A DNA stretch of 64,000 bases from Argyresthia goedartella (Eukaryota; Arthropoda; Insecta; Lepidoptera; Argyresthiidae). The notes below the pieces were generated by a model. It searched no databases. It saw nothing but the letters and a program-made list of their open reading frames with translations, and had not been told where the DNA came from. This document shows positions 10,290 to 21,267 of the stretch, piece after piece. The translations under genes were made by a program, and so were the position numbers. The DNA is taken from NCBI GenBank assembly GCA_949825045.1, contig OX463824.1, positions 24,412,501-24,476,500 on the forward strand, in the 5' to 3' direction. How positions within the stretch are numbered: position 1 is the stretch's first letter; each line of letters starts with the position of its first letter.

Positions 10290-12510
10290 TTAGGCCTATT
10301 ATATCCAATAGACTACAGACATATGTGAAAAATTTAGATATAAATTTGCCAGTACCTCATTTTAATGAACAAAACCCAAAAAAAATCTATTCTGACTTCT
10401 TCAACATTATTCAAACAGAATTCGATAAAGTTTTTAAATAAAAAAAGTCAGTGACTACAACGGAAAATCTAAATTTAATGACTGGGCAACGTTTGGAATT
10501 CGTAAAAGTAGAAATATTGTATTCATATTGTATATGACCTTTATGAACAAAAAACCTATAACTTTTTATGACTTTTGAAATTTTATGACTATGTAAACAA
10601 ATATTTAAAAAAATTCAAGTTGTTTTGTAGTTCTGCTAAAATTTTACAAATTAATAGAAAACTACAAAATTCAAATAATAGAATAAGACAGTTTGGCAAA
10701 TGGTAAACAGTGAAACTGGCAAAGTTATACCAAGGGACAATGATTTCTGCCTAAGGATAGGCGATGATGTTGTTAAATCCAAAGCTGAGGTTGCTCGAGC
10801 TTTCGAAACATTCTGCCCCAATGTAACCTTACTCACAACAGATTGTCTAAATTCATCTCCATATGAAGCATAGACTTTATTAAAAACCAACACTAGCGTC
10901 AGTAATGTATATTTAATATTTCATCATATATATCCCCAGGACATTGTCAAAACGTTTAGATTACGTAACTTAAAAATACTGAAGACCTGTGGGGTATATC
11001 AGTCAAAGTCATTGGTTCAGTAATTCTAGCTATAACTTCTGCCTCTCTGTCAACAAATCTCTAAGCCTCGTCTCTACCGGCTCAGTCATGTACGGTATAC
11101 CATCCTTAATAAGCTTGTTGAAGTCAAACCCTTGTGAACTTTTATAGCCCCACACTTATAAATCGTCAACACATTTATAAAATTAGTTGACGATGGAGCT
11201 TTCCCAGACCTCATGAAACACAGTAAAGTGATACCTCTGTTCAAGTCGGGAGATAAGGATGATCCTTCAAATTTTGGACCAATATCTGTACTTCCAGCAC
11301 TAAGTAAAATATTTGAAAAGATTAAACTCAATAAAATGCTTTCACACTTTAACCGTATAAAACAACTCCACGCCAAACAATACGGTTTCACTAGGGGTAA
11401 ATCGACCACCGATGCAGGTATTACCCTTATATCCAATATTTATTCTGCATGGGAGGCTGCACAGGATGCTATCGGAGTTTTTTGCGATCTGTCGAAGGCA
11501 TTTCATTGTATTGATCATAACACGCTATTTATGAAACTAAATCATTACGGATTTAGAAATATAGCGTCGGATCTACTAAGATCATACCTAAGCAATAAAA
11601 ATCAAAATGCAGAAGTCAAGGGCGTTAAATCTGATGGATCGGGTGAAAAAATTGGCGTTTCACAAGGTTCCATATCAGGCCCTTTCTTATTCCTGGTATA
11701 CTATATTAACGATCTGCCTTTCATGGTGGAGAAATTGACTGACATAGTGTTGTTTTCTAATGATACTGCAATGGTCTTCAAAATTAAAAGACAAAAAAAA
11801 GATTTTGATGATGTTAATGGTGTATTGTCTTTAACCTTGTATTGATTCACAGTTAATAATAATCATATTAAGTTCAGTGTTAGAAAGCAACACGTTAGGA
11901 TGAGTTAATGATAAAAAGTTTCTGGGAATAATCATTGATAGCAAATTGCAGTGGGGACACCCAATAAGATAAATTAGCTGGTAAATTAAGTTCTGCGGCT
12001 TACGCTTTTAGGAACATAAGAATCATCAAAACACGGATGTGGCTACATCTAGGCTAGTATATTTTAGTTACTTTCATAGTGTCATGTCCTATGATATCTT
12101 ACTGTGGGGGAAAGCAGCGGATATTAAAACGATTTTTATTTTACACGAAAGAGCAATTGAATAGACTCTTAAGATATATTTTTAAAGAAATTGACATACT
12201 AACTGTAGCTAGTCAATTTATTTTCGAAAATATAATGTACGTACTCAAGAATCTTACAACATTTTCCAAACTTAACGATAGCTGTAATGTTTACCTAAGA
12301 AATAATCACAAAGTAGTTGCGCCCTGGTTTAGACTCGCGAAGGTTAGCAATTCTTTCAAGGGTCAGAGCATTCTCTACTCAATAAGATACCTATGGAGAT
12401 TTTGAAATGGCCATTTGAGCAATTTAAAAAGCATGTTAAAGCGACTTATGTCGAAAAAGGGATATTACAATGTTCAAGATTACTTTAATGACGGGACTGT
12501 ATGAGGTGGT
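10290..12510 (+). pseudogene. Decayed LINE with fragmentary reverse transcriptase
   Basis: Reading frames are broken many times. A linker block near 10,690-10,870 (QMVNSETGKVIP, EVARAFETF) precedes an RT piece at 11,213-11,845 with KVIPLFKSGDKDDPSNF, QYGFTRGKSTTDAG, VFCDLSKAFHCIDHN and GVSQGSISGPFLFLVYYINDLP. The catalytic box has become FSNDTAM instead of FADD. A last coding piece at 12,079-12,405 matches the C-terminal region, and the final GYYNVQDYF block is near 12,470. It resembles the LINE at 8138-9823 throughout and lies in the same orientation, but is much older. Confidence 0.82.
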
Positions 12511-12712
12511 TAATCTGGCTCAACACAGACCTTGCTGTTAATAATTTTGTAATTATTTATTCCTGCATATTAATCATAATATTAATATTTACACATTTTT
12601 TTTAAAAGAGATCTAAAAATCAATCTGTGGGAGTTTCTACGCCCAATATGACGTTTGCGAAGTATATGTAAATATCTACAGTAATAAAGAACTTTGACTT
12701 TACTTGACTTAA
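12511..12712 (+). mobile_element. 3' tail of the decayed LINE, ending TTGACTT-type repeat
   Basis: The tail includes GTAAATATCTACAGTAATAA and ends in TTGACTTTACTTGACTT near 12,692-12,710. The same tail recurs at 26,680-26,796 inside the FibH intron and, inverted, near 21,888-22,060, which defines one LINE family in the window. Confidence 0.65.
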
Positions 12713-13290
12713 GAGTCCTTTTCAAGCTAGTTGCCCAAAAAATCCTTATTATGGGATCGTTTCTCTGTTCCCAGTATATTAGGTACTGCATTCAATTCTA
12801 AAATGCACTTAAACATAACATTAAATCTAAAACAAATGAACACGATTTCGAGACATTTCTTAAATTCAAATTAGGTGGTAAGAAATTATTGACTCCCGAA
12901 ATCCCGGGAATTCATAGTCAGGTAGCAAAATTCTTGACTTCTCGGATTCTCGGTTTCTTTTTTGTGATAAGTTTTAAATCGCTCCCGGATTCAGAACACG
13001 GTCATCACGCCTGCGTAAGAAACAGATGGTGTGATCCACAGGTACATTCTATAATTGTGCCCGATAACTGGCGGAACGCCCGCGGCAAGTGGAAGGAGGT
13101 GTTCTGCGTTATTACACGGTCAGTTCTACCATTTAATGCTCTGTGGTTCTACCCAATCCGTCCACGAAATGAAATCTATTTAAAATGCCGTTTAATAAAA
13201 ACCGGGCAAGAGCAATTTGGACTCGCGCACCGAGGGTTCAGCGGAAATCGAACTTTTGTTTTGTTAAAAAATGAAAAATTAACGGTTTTC
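12713..13290. other. Interval without recognised gene
   Basis: An open frame at 12,889-13,428 has no recognisable domain, and its end is built from the (TCCG)n repeat, so I do not call it a gene. Confidence 0.4.
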
Positions 13291-13343
13291 AGGATTTCGT
13301 ACGCAAAGGGTAAAACAGGAACCCCTTTTACTAAGACTTCGCT

Positions 13344-13366
13344 GTCCGTCCGTCCGTCCGTCCGTC
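13344..13366 (+). repeat. (TCCG)n microsatellite
   Basis: Between five and six perfect TCCG units. This microsatellite is a component of the interspersed repeat that surrounds it. Confidence 0.85.
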
Positions 13367-13590
13367 TAGTTAACATTAAGTTAAGAGTTGAAATTTTCAC
13401 AGATGATGTATTTCTGTTGCCGCTGTAACAACACATACTAAAAAACAGAATAAAATAAATATTTAAGGTGGCTCCCATACAACAACAGTGATTGTTTTGC
13501 TCGTTTTTGCTCTGATAACGGCAACAGGTATACGCTTGAAATATTGACAGAAAATTGAGTTACTATTACTATTCACTTTGAAAATAAATA

Positions 13591-15163
13591 TACTACTCAA
13601 AAGAAAATAAGGGCCACTTACATATTTCTGTTTTTGATTAAATTATTAGATGTAAACTAATTAATAAGTGACTAATTAATGATGTCCGGCCTCCTTCAGT
13701 ATCCAATCTCTTTAATGCTGGTGTTTAAGTCTTACAGCTGGCCAGAAATTGAAGCAAATAAAAAAAACGAGTTTCAGGTTAAATTCCTTTCAGATGGAAT
13801 CACAATTTTATTCTGTTAAAAAACTATTTCTGTCCATCTTTTGCTTCTTTTAACATCTTTTGTTAATAATGCCACGTCAACGAAGGCATATGGATACCAT
13901 TACTGCCACCAGAGCCGTTTCATTGATTGCTGAAGGTCATTCACAGCGGTCTGTAGCTTTTTCGTTGGGTTTCTGTCGCCGAGCCATCCAAAATGTGTGG
14001 GATCGGTTCCAAGAGACTGGCAGTGTTGCAAGAAGGCCTGGATCGGGCAGGGTGCGAGCGTCTACGGTACAAGAGGATCGCTACATCCGATTGAGTGCCC
14101 GTCGAGAGCGCTCTGTGACGGCACGTAAGTTACAAAATCGCCTACGGTTGACAACGGGGACTCGTGTTAGTGACCAAACGATACGTAATCGAATGCATGA
14201 AGACCAGCAAAGGTCCAGACGCCGAGTAGTACGAATTCCTTTATCTAGGGTTTAACGTGGAAATCGTTTAAGTTTTTGCCGCGAACATTCAGATTGGAGC
14301 ATGAATCAATGGGGTATGGTGCTCTTCACAGATGAGTGTAAAGTGAAGCTTTGTAGTGATGATCGGCGGATTAGAGTATGGAGACGACAGGGTGAGAGAT
14401 TTTCCGATGTCTGCATCAAGGAAATTGACCGCTTTGGAGTTCCTAGTGTGATGGTTTGGGCTGGGATTAGCTTACAAGGCAAAACTGAGCTGGTTTTCTT
14501 AAATCAAGGCACAGTAACTGCACAACGGTACATCGATGAAGTCGTCAGGCCTCATGTGATTCCATTCTCACAGAGAGTGGGGCCAGGGTTCTGGTTAATG
14601 CATGACAATGCCCGCCCACACACAGCTCGGGCCACCCAGACTGTACTGGATGACTCCCATATTCGTGTCCTACCATGGCCAGCGTATAGTCCGGATTTAA
14701 ATCCAATAGAGCTTATGTGGGACCAATTAAAACGAAGGGTTAGGGAGCATGAGCAAGAGGTTCACAACCAGCAACAGCTTATGGATGCTCTGAAACGTGC
14801 GTGGGAAGAGATACCTGATGAAAACATCAGAAACTTAATCGAGAGTATGCATTCAACGGCTCCAGGAGTGTGAAAACAGGAGAGGAGGACACACCCGTTA
14901 CTAAACCATTAAAAAAAACAGCTTGTGTCAGTTTTTGTTTTGTTTTGCAAAGAGTTACTGTTTAGTTTTTGCTGCTGACAATGGACTAATTTCATGTTAA
15001 TTGAATTAAGTGAAATAATTGACTACACAATTAAATGGTTATTAGCATAAGTTAAAACAAAAGCCTTGTTACATGTTAATTTAATAAATATACATTACTG
15101 TTTACTATATTTTTCACGTAGCAATCAAAATACTTAGTGGCCCCTATTTTCTTTTGAGTAGTA
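13591..15163 (+). mobile_element. Tc1-like DNA transposon with terminal inverted repeats
   Basis: The left end TACTACTCAAAAGAAAATA is mirrored at the right end (15,131-15,163, CTATTTTCTTTTGAGTAGTA). Both ends are flanked by TA (13,589-13,590 and 15,164-15,165), the target duplication of Tc1/mariner elements. It is 1573 bp long and encodes one DD34E transposase. It interrupts an older interspersed repeat. Confidence 0.85.
13869..14873 (+). pseudogene. Tc1-like transposase, one in-frame stop
   Basis: The ATG at 13,869 (MPRQRRHMDTITATRAV) starts a helix-turn-helix region (LIAEGHSQRSVAFSLGF, RRPGSGRVRAST, then ARKLQNRL). The frame is interrupted only by a TAA at 14,253-14,255 and continues in the same frame to 14,873. 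The catalytic core is complete: first Asp in LFTDECKV, second in MHDNARPH, and Glu in YSPDLNPIELMW with 34 residues between the last two (DD34E). Without the stop the frame would be 334 codons, the normal size. No frameshift is seen, so the copy is young but not expected to make full-length enzyme. Confidence 0.88.
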
Positions 15164-15495
15164 TAATAACATTAAAATAAAATTAATATTTACGGGTAGC
15201 CCATTCAACAAACGTGTTTTTTTTTGTCGTTTTTATAGATAATGGTACGGCACCCTTCCTGCGCGAGTTCGACTCGCACTTGGCTGTTTTTTTTAAATGT
15301 GCTGTGACGCCTTTCTTCGTGCCTAATTTCAGATTTAATCACTAAAACTCAAAAATAATGTAATTCGGAGAATTCCCAATTGCAATGACAATCCGCTAAT
15401 GAGTAGTGGGCGGCGGGAAGTAAAGATGCTTTCACTTCGGCATCAGGAAAGTAAGTTCTGCTATGGCTGGGCTGCTATGGATGATACGAGTATTC

Positions 15496-15620
15496 CAGGT
15501 ATAGCGGTCCCGTCCTGTCAAATCCACTCACGTGTAGTCCATCGTTGTAATTGGCAACTGGATTATGATGACGCAGTGTGGATTTGGCAGGACTGGATCA
15601 CTTAACGGAGGCTATACCTG
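15496..15620. repeat. Short imperfect inverted repeat (MITE-like)
   Basis: CAGGTATAGC at 15,496 is mirrored by GCTATACCTG ending at 15,620. The inner arm CCTGTCAAATCCAC is mirrored by GTGGATTTGGCAGG. It looks like a small foldback element. The open frame crossing it (15,399-15,605) is not supported. Confidence 0.5.
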
Positions 15621-15998
15621 TGTGCTTCTATCATGGGCTGGGCTAGGTACATAAAAATATGGCGTGACAAGGCAAGAATGACGATCACATATGACGATGA
15701 TTAGGTCAAAGAGGTCATCAAGAAGTTATGCTTCTTCATCAAATATTCATTAGAGAAGTATAACCTTAAAATAACAATAAAAATTGCTATACGATTTTAC
15801 GTTTGTCCTGACCTTAAAAAATAGATCGAATTAAGAATAAGAATAAGAATAAATTTATTTAGAAAAATAATTCTTAAAGCTAGGTTAACAAAGTGATATC
15901 CCAAAGGAGGTATTATGATACAGCGATAAACTGCGGGCACACACTAGGCAAAGCCTGTAACGTGGGTACCATTTCACGGTTAAAACAATGGGTCTGGA

Positions 15999-16140
15999 GC
16001 TCTATTTTTGAATCACTCGCGTCGTGACGAGCGCTCGCCAAGCGCAACGATTGGTTCATATCACTCGATTTTACTAGTCTCTGCTAATCGTGACGCTTGG
16101 CGAGCGCTCGCTTCCGAGGCGAGTGATTCAAAAATAGAGC
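15999..16140. repeat. 142-bp palindrome (MITE-like hairpin)
   Basis: GCTCTATTTTTGAATCACTC at the left is the exact complement of the right arm ending AAAAATAGAGC. A second inner pair (GAGCGCTCGCCAAGCG / CGCTTGGCGAGCGCTC) extends the stem. No clear target duplication is seen. Confidence 0.65.
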
Positions 16141-16449
16141 TTCTGATATGGGACGGTGCGAACGTATCATTGTAACAGTAACGTAACCTAACATGATGAT
16201 CTCAATGCGGTAGGCGATGCAAAAAGAAGCCTTGTAGTGTTATGCTACTTACATGCCATTTTCCAGTCTGTTCAGCTGGATACTTGCTGAGCTGTACAGC
16301 TGGATATTTTGTATCACCTTTATTTTCATAGGACCCTGTAACGTTTTAAACCATAAGAACACAATAACAAATCATTTTCACTTCGTATTTTCATACTATC
16401 AGCACTGTTAAATCGATGTCGGAGGGGTTTACCTTTGGTGACCTTGTAT

Positions 16450-17780
16450 TTGGCTTTCTCCGAAACTCTGCAATCTCGGGCTTCGTGCGCGCTGGTGCGC
16501 TACCTTTTTATCTATCGCTGTTATGTAATTTTGGCTGGGATATCCTGTTGTTTTCTCTATTACGAGCCTGAAACCAAAATCTGACATATTGCTATGTCGT
16601 TGTTTATCTGGTTGTCATGGTAATATCCATTCAAATTCGTTAGCGGTCGGATATGTTTACTTCAATACTTTCACAAAAATACTTTTTCCCTCTTGGCCAT
16701 TCACAAAAATTGCTTTTAATTTAAATAATTTTAAGAACTCTCCAAAAAGGGTATAAGAGCGGAACATTTCTGAAATTCGGGAGTCTGACTTCAGCTTTTG
16801 AACAAGAAGCATCACCTAAAGGCCTTATCCCGGGGCCGCACTGCCCCGGGATCCTGCGAGCCTCTGCTGCTACGCCTCCTGCTTACTGCTGCCTACTTAT
16901 TGTGTGGTCTGCCTCGACTGAACGGCTTGCCAGACAGCTGGTACTTCACCTGCCTACTGCCTCTACGTTAGTAAGGCTGCTACGCCTCCTGCCTACTGCA
17001 GCTACTTACCGTGTTGCCTGCCTCCACTGACCGGTTCGCCAGACGTCTGCTGCTTCTTCTGCTCCTACTCTCCGTGTCCTCCGCTTTCTTTTTTTATCTG
17101 GATGCCTGTATTTTTTTAAAAAACCTGTCTCACCTCATTCATCCTCATCTTCCTTTCATTTTTATATAAATACTCACTGTAAATACGCATAATAAACTAT
17201 CATTTCTAAATTTTATCCTGGTTATTGTTTCTTGTTAGGTTCTGGTTAGGTTCTTGTCGCTACACGACATTTTTTGGTAGGAGGCGTAGCAACCGTCTGG
17301 CGAGCCGTTCAGTCGAGGCAGACCACACAATAAGTAGGCAGCAGTAAGCAGGAGGCGTAGCAGCAGAGGCTCGCAGGATCCCGGGGCAGTGCGGCCCCGG
17401 GATAAGGCCTTTAGGTGATGCTTCTTGTTCAAAAGCTGAAGTCAGACTCCCGAATTTCAGAAATGTTCCGCTCTTATACCTTTTTTGGAGAGTTCTAAAA
17501 ATTATTTAAATTAAAAGGAATTTTTGTGAATGGCCAAGAGGGAAAAAGTATTTTTGTGAAAATATTGAAGTAAACATATCCGACCGCTAACGAATTTGAA
17601 TGGACATTACCATGACAACCAGACAAACAACGACATAGCAATATGTCAGATTTTGGTTTCAGGCTCGTAATCGAGAAAACAACAGGATATCCTAGCCAAA
17701 ATTACATAACAGCGATAGATAAAAAGGTAGCGCACCAGCGCGCACGAAGCCCGAGATTGCAGAGTTTCGGAGAAAGCCAA
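16450..17780. mobile_element. Foldback element nested in the left arm of the large transposon
   Basis: The left end TTGGCTTTCTCCG is the exact complement of the right end CGGAGAAAGCCAA. The arms match over about 480-500 bp each (16,450 to about 16,945 and about 17,277 to 17,780) around a 330-bp loop with CTGCCTACTGC-like repeats. The insertion splits the outer transposon's TIR, which continues on each side. No coding capacity was found: the open frames inside are mirror images of the arms. Confidence 0.8.
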
Positions 17781-17981
17781 ATGAGTCATATAATATCAAA
17801 GCCGGCAATCTCCACTTACCACAATTTCGTACTATCAACGAAAAACTTATAAGGTTCATAGTACAAAAAAAAACATGTTTTAAATGATGAGTTCTGTTCT
17901 AGAAACAGATATGATTGACTTCTGTCAAATAAATTTAGCAGTTATCGATAATTATTGCTACAATTTTATTAAATCTTAAAT

Positions 17982-18060
17982 GGTGATTGCCGGATTTGAA
18001 GCGCATTTGTGGAGACTGCCCACTTTGATACTGACAGTGTTGGACAATGCCGCATTTGAT
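17982..18060 (+). repeat. Left subterminal repeat cluster of the large transposon
   Basis: Three copies of a GGAGAYTGCCRNNTTTGAT-like motif lie at 17,982-18,000, 18,011-18,030 and 18,042-18,060, with one inverted copy at 17,794-17,812. Such arrays often serve as transposase binding sites; that role is inferred. Confidence 0.6.
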
Positions 18061-18636
18061 CTGAACGTGGTCGCCATCTTGTTCATCGACTAGAAGCCGA
18101 CATGCTTAATTTTGATACTTTAATTTTAGGGCAAGAATTAAATATTTTTACTTTATTGTTAATTACCTATACCGGGTGCGTCAGAGATCCAATCAAAATT
18201 ACAGGCGTTTTTACTCATAAAAATAAACAAAACAAAATGTGAAACAGTTGGTATTTTTTAAATTTAAATATCAGTGTTTTGACCATAAAAACACCTTTTC
18301 AACTTTGATTGGACCATTCTGATGTCAAACTTTAGACACCCTGTTTGGAAATAAGCGGAAAATGAGAGAACTGCTAATTCCCAAAAATGTTGTATTTGAA
18401 GGATGTTTTGTAAAAACTACTTAAGCATATTACATAAAAAAAATGCGGAAAAAGAATAGGTTATATATATAGAATTATTTACCATTCCATTAACTTGCAG
18501 TTAATTCGTACAAAATTATATTAATATAAAGCTAGTGATTTTTTCAAAACATTCTTCAATTGTGCATTTTTTATCGGTTAGGTATTAATTTCAGAAATAA
18601 AACGCAAATGAAATGTATTAATAAAATTATACTCAA
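18061..18636. other. Non-coding part of the large transposon, 3' of its gene
   Basis: AT-rich sequence with no coding signature. Confidence 0.4.
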
Positions 18637-20937
18637 TTAAATTCTTAACTCTGGACTATCTTCTTGAAATTCACAAAGAATTTCGTCGTCCTCTCGTGGG
18701 ATAGCATCTTCGGTAGTATTATTATGTTGACATTGTATTAATTCTTTATAATACACAAGTTCTTCATCATTCATCCAGCCATCTCCGTAGTGCGTTTCTA
18801 GTAGTTTCTTGACATCTGTCAATTTATTATCGTTTACTTTTCCTGAAGAATTAATTTGTTGTGCATTCATCATGTTAATATTCTTGTTCTTTTTTGTAAT
18901 GCCTCCAAATAATCCTTCGTTTACTCTATAGTAAAGATTCCCTTTAACTACAACATCAACTTTACTCTTTTTTCTCTTAATAAAGAACCGTTTAGACTTT
19001 TGAAAAGGAAAAGGCCATGCACCCACATCTTTCAATACAGATTTTGAATTGTCTCTCCAATTATAGACCTTGCAATCGCCTTCTCCCAGTTTTATAACAG
19101 TACTGTAGTTTTTAATAATGTTCAAATAGCCTTCAGCGTTTTTTATTGTCTCCATCTTACGAACGTCTTTTTCTATAAAACCAAAAACTCTATCTGGAGG
19201 AATGAACGAGTGTCCCACGACAGGAAATATTAACTGTATTTCTTTTACATCAGTTGGTGCTTTATTTGTAAGCCACTTGGCTAGCATGGCAACCATAGTT
19301 GAGTTTTTATTTTGTCCCCCACAGCCGTCCGCTATCAAACGCACCTTGGTAATACCTGTCCAATCCGTCGAACAAAGCCGATGATATACAGCTGATGCTA
19401 TTTCATTTGAACTTTTTGCGAATTTATCTTCAGTCCAACAATAAGCAAATGTATTTTGTGGAGATAGTGTGGCTTTTGAGCTACCTTGGCATATTGTAAA
19501 GTTATATAAATATAACTGTCTCGAGTAATATGTGCTTTGATCCGATAATTTAGGCATAGGGCAATTTTTTTGGCAATCGAAACAAAATGTTATCATACCA
19601 TCTGCCTCTTCCCGGACTAATTCGAAGAAAGCTTTCGCGCGTAATTTGTGAACTCTTGTAAGTACCATAACATCGGCTTTTTTTTCAACATCTTTGTTTT
19701 TTTCGTGAGTTTTTATTAATTCATCGTACTGGAGACATGTAGAGCACACGTCGGTTCGCGGTGTCCCAAATCCCAAATTATAATAATTGTTGAAGATGCT
19801 CCTGAAATATCCTTTCTTAACTTTTAAGTTTGCATCTGCTTGTGCATTATACATTCTGAATATTTTGTTAATACTTAGTTCTGGCGCCAAGTAAAATCGT
19901 TTTGTTTTGCCCCGACAATAATGTGCTTCATCGCAGTTAAAAGAATTTATGAATTTTTTTACTGCATCGAGCTTTGCTGCAAATTTATGCTGCTTGTGAC
20001 TACCACCACGATTTTCAGGTAATAATGTGCCAGATTTGAAAAAATGTTTCACGATTGTCTGGATCCTATGTTTGGTTAGATGCAGAATCTTCAAAAATGC
20101 CTGTTGGCAAATCGGCACGACAGCTCTTTGACTCAAACAGTACATCTTATATTTAGTCTGCAGAAGTTTTCTGGGGCCATTTTGTCCTCGCCGCCTTTTG
20201 ATATTTTTGGGTTTGCAATACTTTAAAATAAACGCATCTTGTTTTGCTTTTTCTTTTGTTTTGAAAAAAGCGTCATGGAAATATTTTACGTCGGCCATAG
20301 ATACAGCTCCACATCTAAAAGCTTTTGTGTCATGTCCACATCTTGGTCGCTCAGGAAGTTGCTTCGATGAGTATCTGAAAAAAGGTTTCTTTTTAAAAAA
20401 AAAACTTCTAATACTGTGGACCACTCCGACCACTATAGCGGCGACAAGAGATGCGTGGGCTCGAAACGGTGAGGCCTTTGCCCAACAGTGGGACACACAA
20501 TAGGCTATATAAAAATACTTTTAACCATTTTTGCTTGTTTTTAGGGTTCCGTACCTAAAAACAGAATAAAATAAATATGTAAGGGGCGCTCCTATACAAC
20601 AAACGTGTTTTTTTGCCGTTTTCATACATAATCGTACGGAAACCTTCATGCGCGAGTCCGACTCGCACTATTCCGACTTTTTTTACACTTATTTAATAAA
20701 ACTTGTTATGAGTATAAAAACATCATTAGATTGCAAAGCATTTCATAAAATTACAATTTAACATAACATTTTGAAATTAAAACACACTTCAAAGAACTTA
20801 CAGTAAAGACAAGTATCAAAACATGTTAGGCATGGTACTAACCTCTCCCTTTTACGCACATTTCCTTTCCAATTTTCTTCATTTTTTTTTAGTTTTCTTG
20901 ACTCTCTTGGTGGACAGGGCTGAACACGATTATCCAT
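18637..20937 (-). CDS. Two-exon transposase-like protein of the large DNA transposon
   Basis: Predicted exon 1 is 20,937-20,843 (ATG, 95 nt) and exon 2 is 20,374-18,637, giving 610 aa. The donor reads GAGAG|GTTAGT and the acceptor CTTTTTTCAG|A, and the phase is kept. The first residues (MDNRVQPCPPRES, then NEENWKGNVRKRER) and the next cysteine-rich stretch (RPRCGHD) fit a widespread insect family of uncharacterised, probably transposon-encoded proteins. Landmarks are CSTCLQYDE (about residue 240), FCFDCQKNC (about 295), IADGCGGQNKN (about 378) and GHSFIPPDRVFGFIEKD (about 417). The Asp residues in the second and third blocks are candidate DDE-type ligands. The intron carries two unrelated repeat fragments, which explains why exon 2 seems to open with a spurious ATG at 20,496. 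The tail is acidic. The frame is intact, so the element may have moved recently. Confidence 0.7.
20470..20505 (-). mobile_element. Short lepidopteran repeat fragment in the transposase intron
   Basis: Read on the minus strand it is CCCACTGTTGGGCAAAGGCC-like, a tag common to a dispersed lepidopteran repeat. It supplies the false start codon in front of exon 2. Confidence 0.5.
20543..20680 (+). mobile_element. Interspersed lepidopteran repeat in the transposase intron
   Basis: It starts AGGGTTCCGTACCTAAAAAC and contains CAACAAACGTGTTTTTTTGC and GCGCGAGTCCGACTCGCAC. It is the uninterrupted relative of the copy split at 13,291-15,300. Confidence 0.7.
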
Positions 20938-21069
20938 AGTTCCTGTTTTTCACTAGTTACAGCAGTTTTCACTTCAAAATCACAGCAAAATAACGTAAAA
21001 ACCTCGCGCAGTTCTGTGCTGTGGGAAGACAGACGCCATACTAAATGCTGCGCTCTGATTGGTCGGAGT

Positions 21070-21267
21070 GGAGACTGCCATATTTGATAGAGACATTGAT
21101 GGAGACTGCCGATTTTGTTATGAACACTTTTATTTAAGTCGCTTTTTCTACGGGAGAATGCCATCTTTGAAATGAATGCTCATTTACAATATGGAGAATT
21201 TACCATAGAGAAAATATTTACATCATTAACTTTTTTTATACCAATATTGGAGATTGCCGGCTTTGAT
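21070..21267 (+). repeat. Right subterminal repeat cluster of the large transposon
   Basis: Four copies of the GGAGAYTGCCRNNTTTGAT-like motif lie at 21,070-21,088, 21,101-21,119, 21,153-21,171 and 21,249-21,267, mirroring the cluster on the left side. Confidence 0.6.

Larger units (their letters stand above)
13291..15300 (+). mobile_element. Interspersed lepidopteran repeat split by a Tc1 insertion
   Basis: The left part (13,291-13,590) holds an AAAGGGTAAAACAGGA block, a (TCCG)n run and AAAAAACAGAATAAAATAAA. The right part (15,164-15,300) holds AACAAACGTGTTTTTTTTTG and GCGCGAGTTCGACTCGCACT. The same modules lie contiguous at 20,543-20,680, showing that 13,591-15,163 is an insertion into this repeat. 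The class (MITE or SINE) is not settled from sequence alone. Confidence 0.65.

Noticed and set aside
12889..13428. 179-aa open frame as a gene
   Set aside because: Its second half is the (TCCG)n-bearing interspersed repeat, and the first half shows no family features.
17235..17852. Open frames inside the foldback (17,235-17,432 minus; 17,643-17,852 plus)
   Set aside because: They lie in the inverted arms and have no recognisable protein features.
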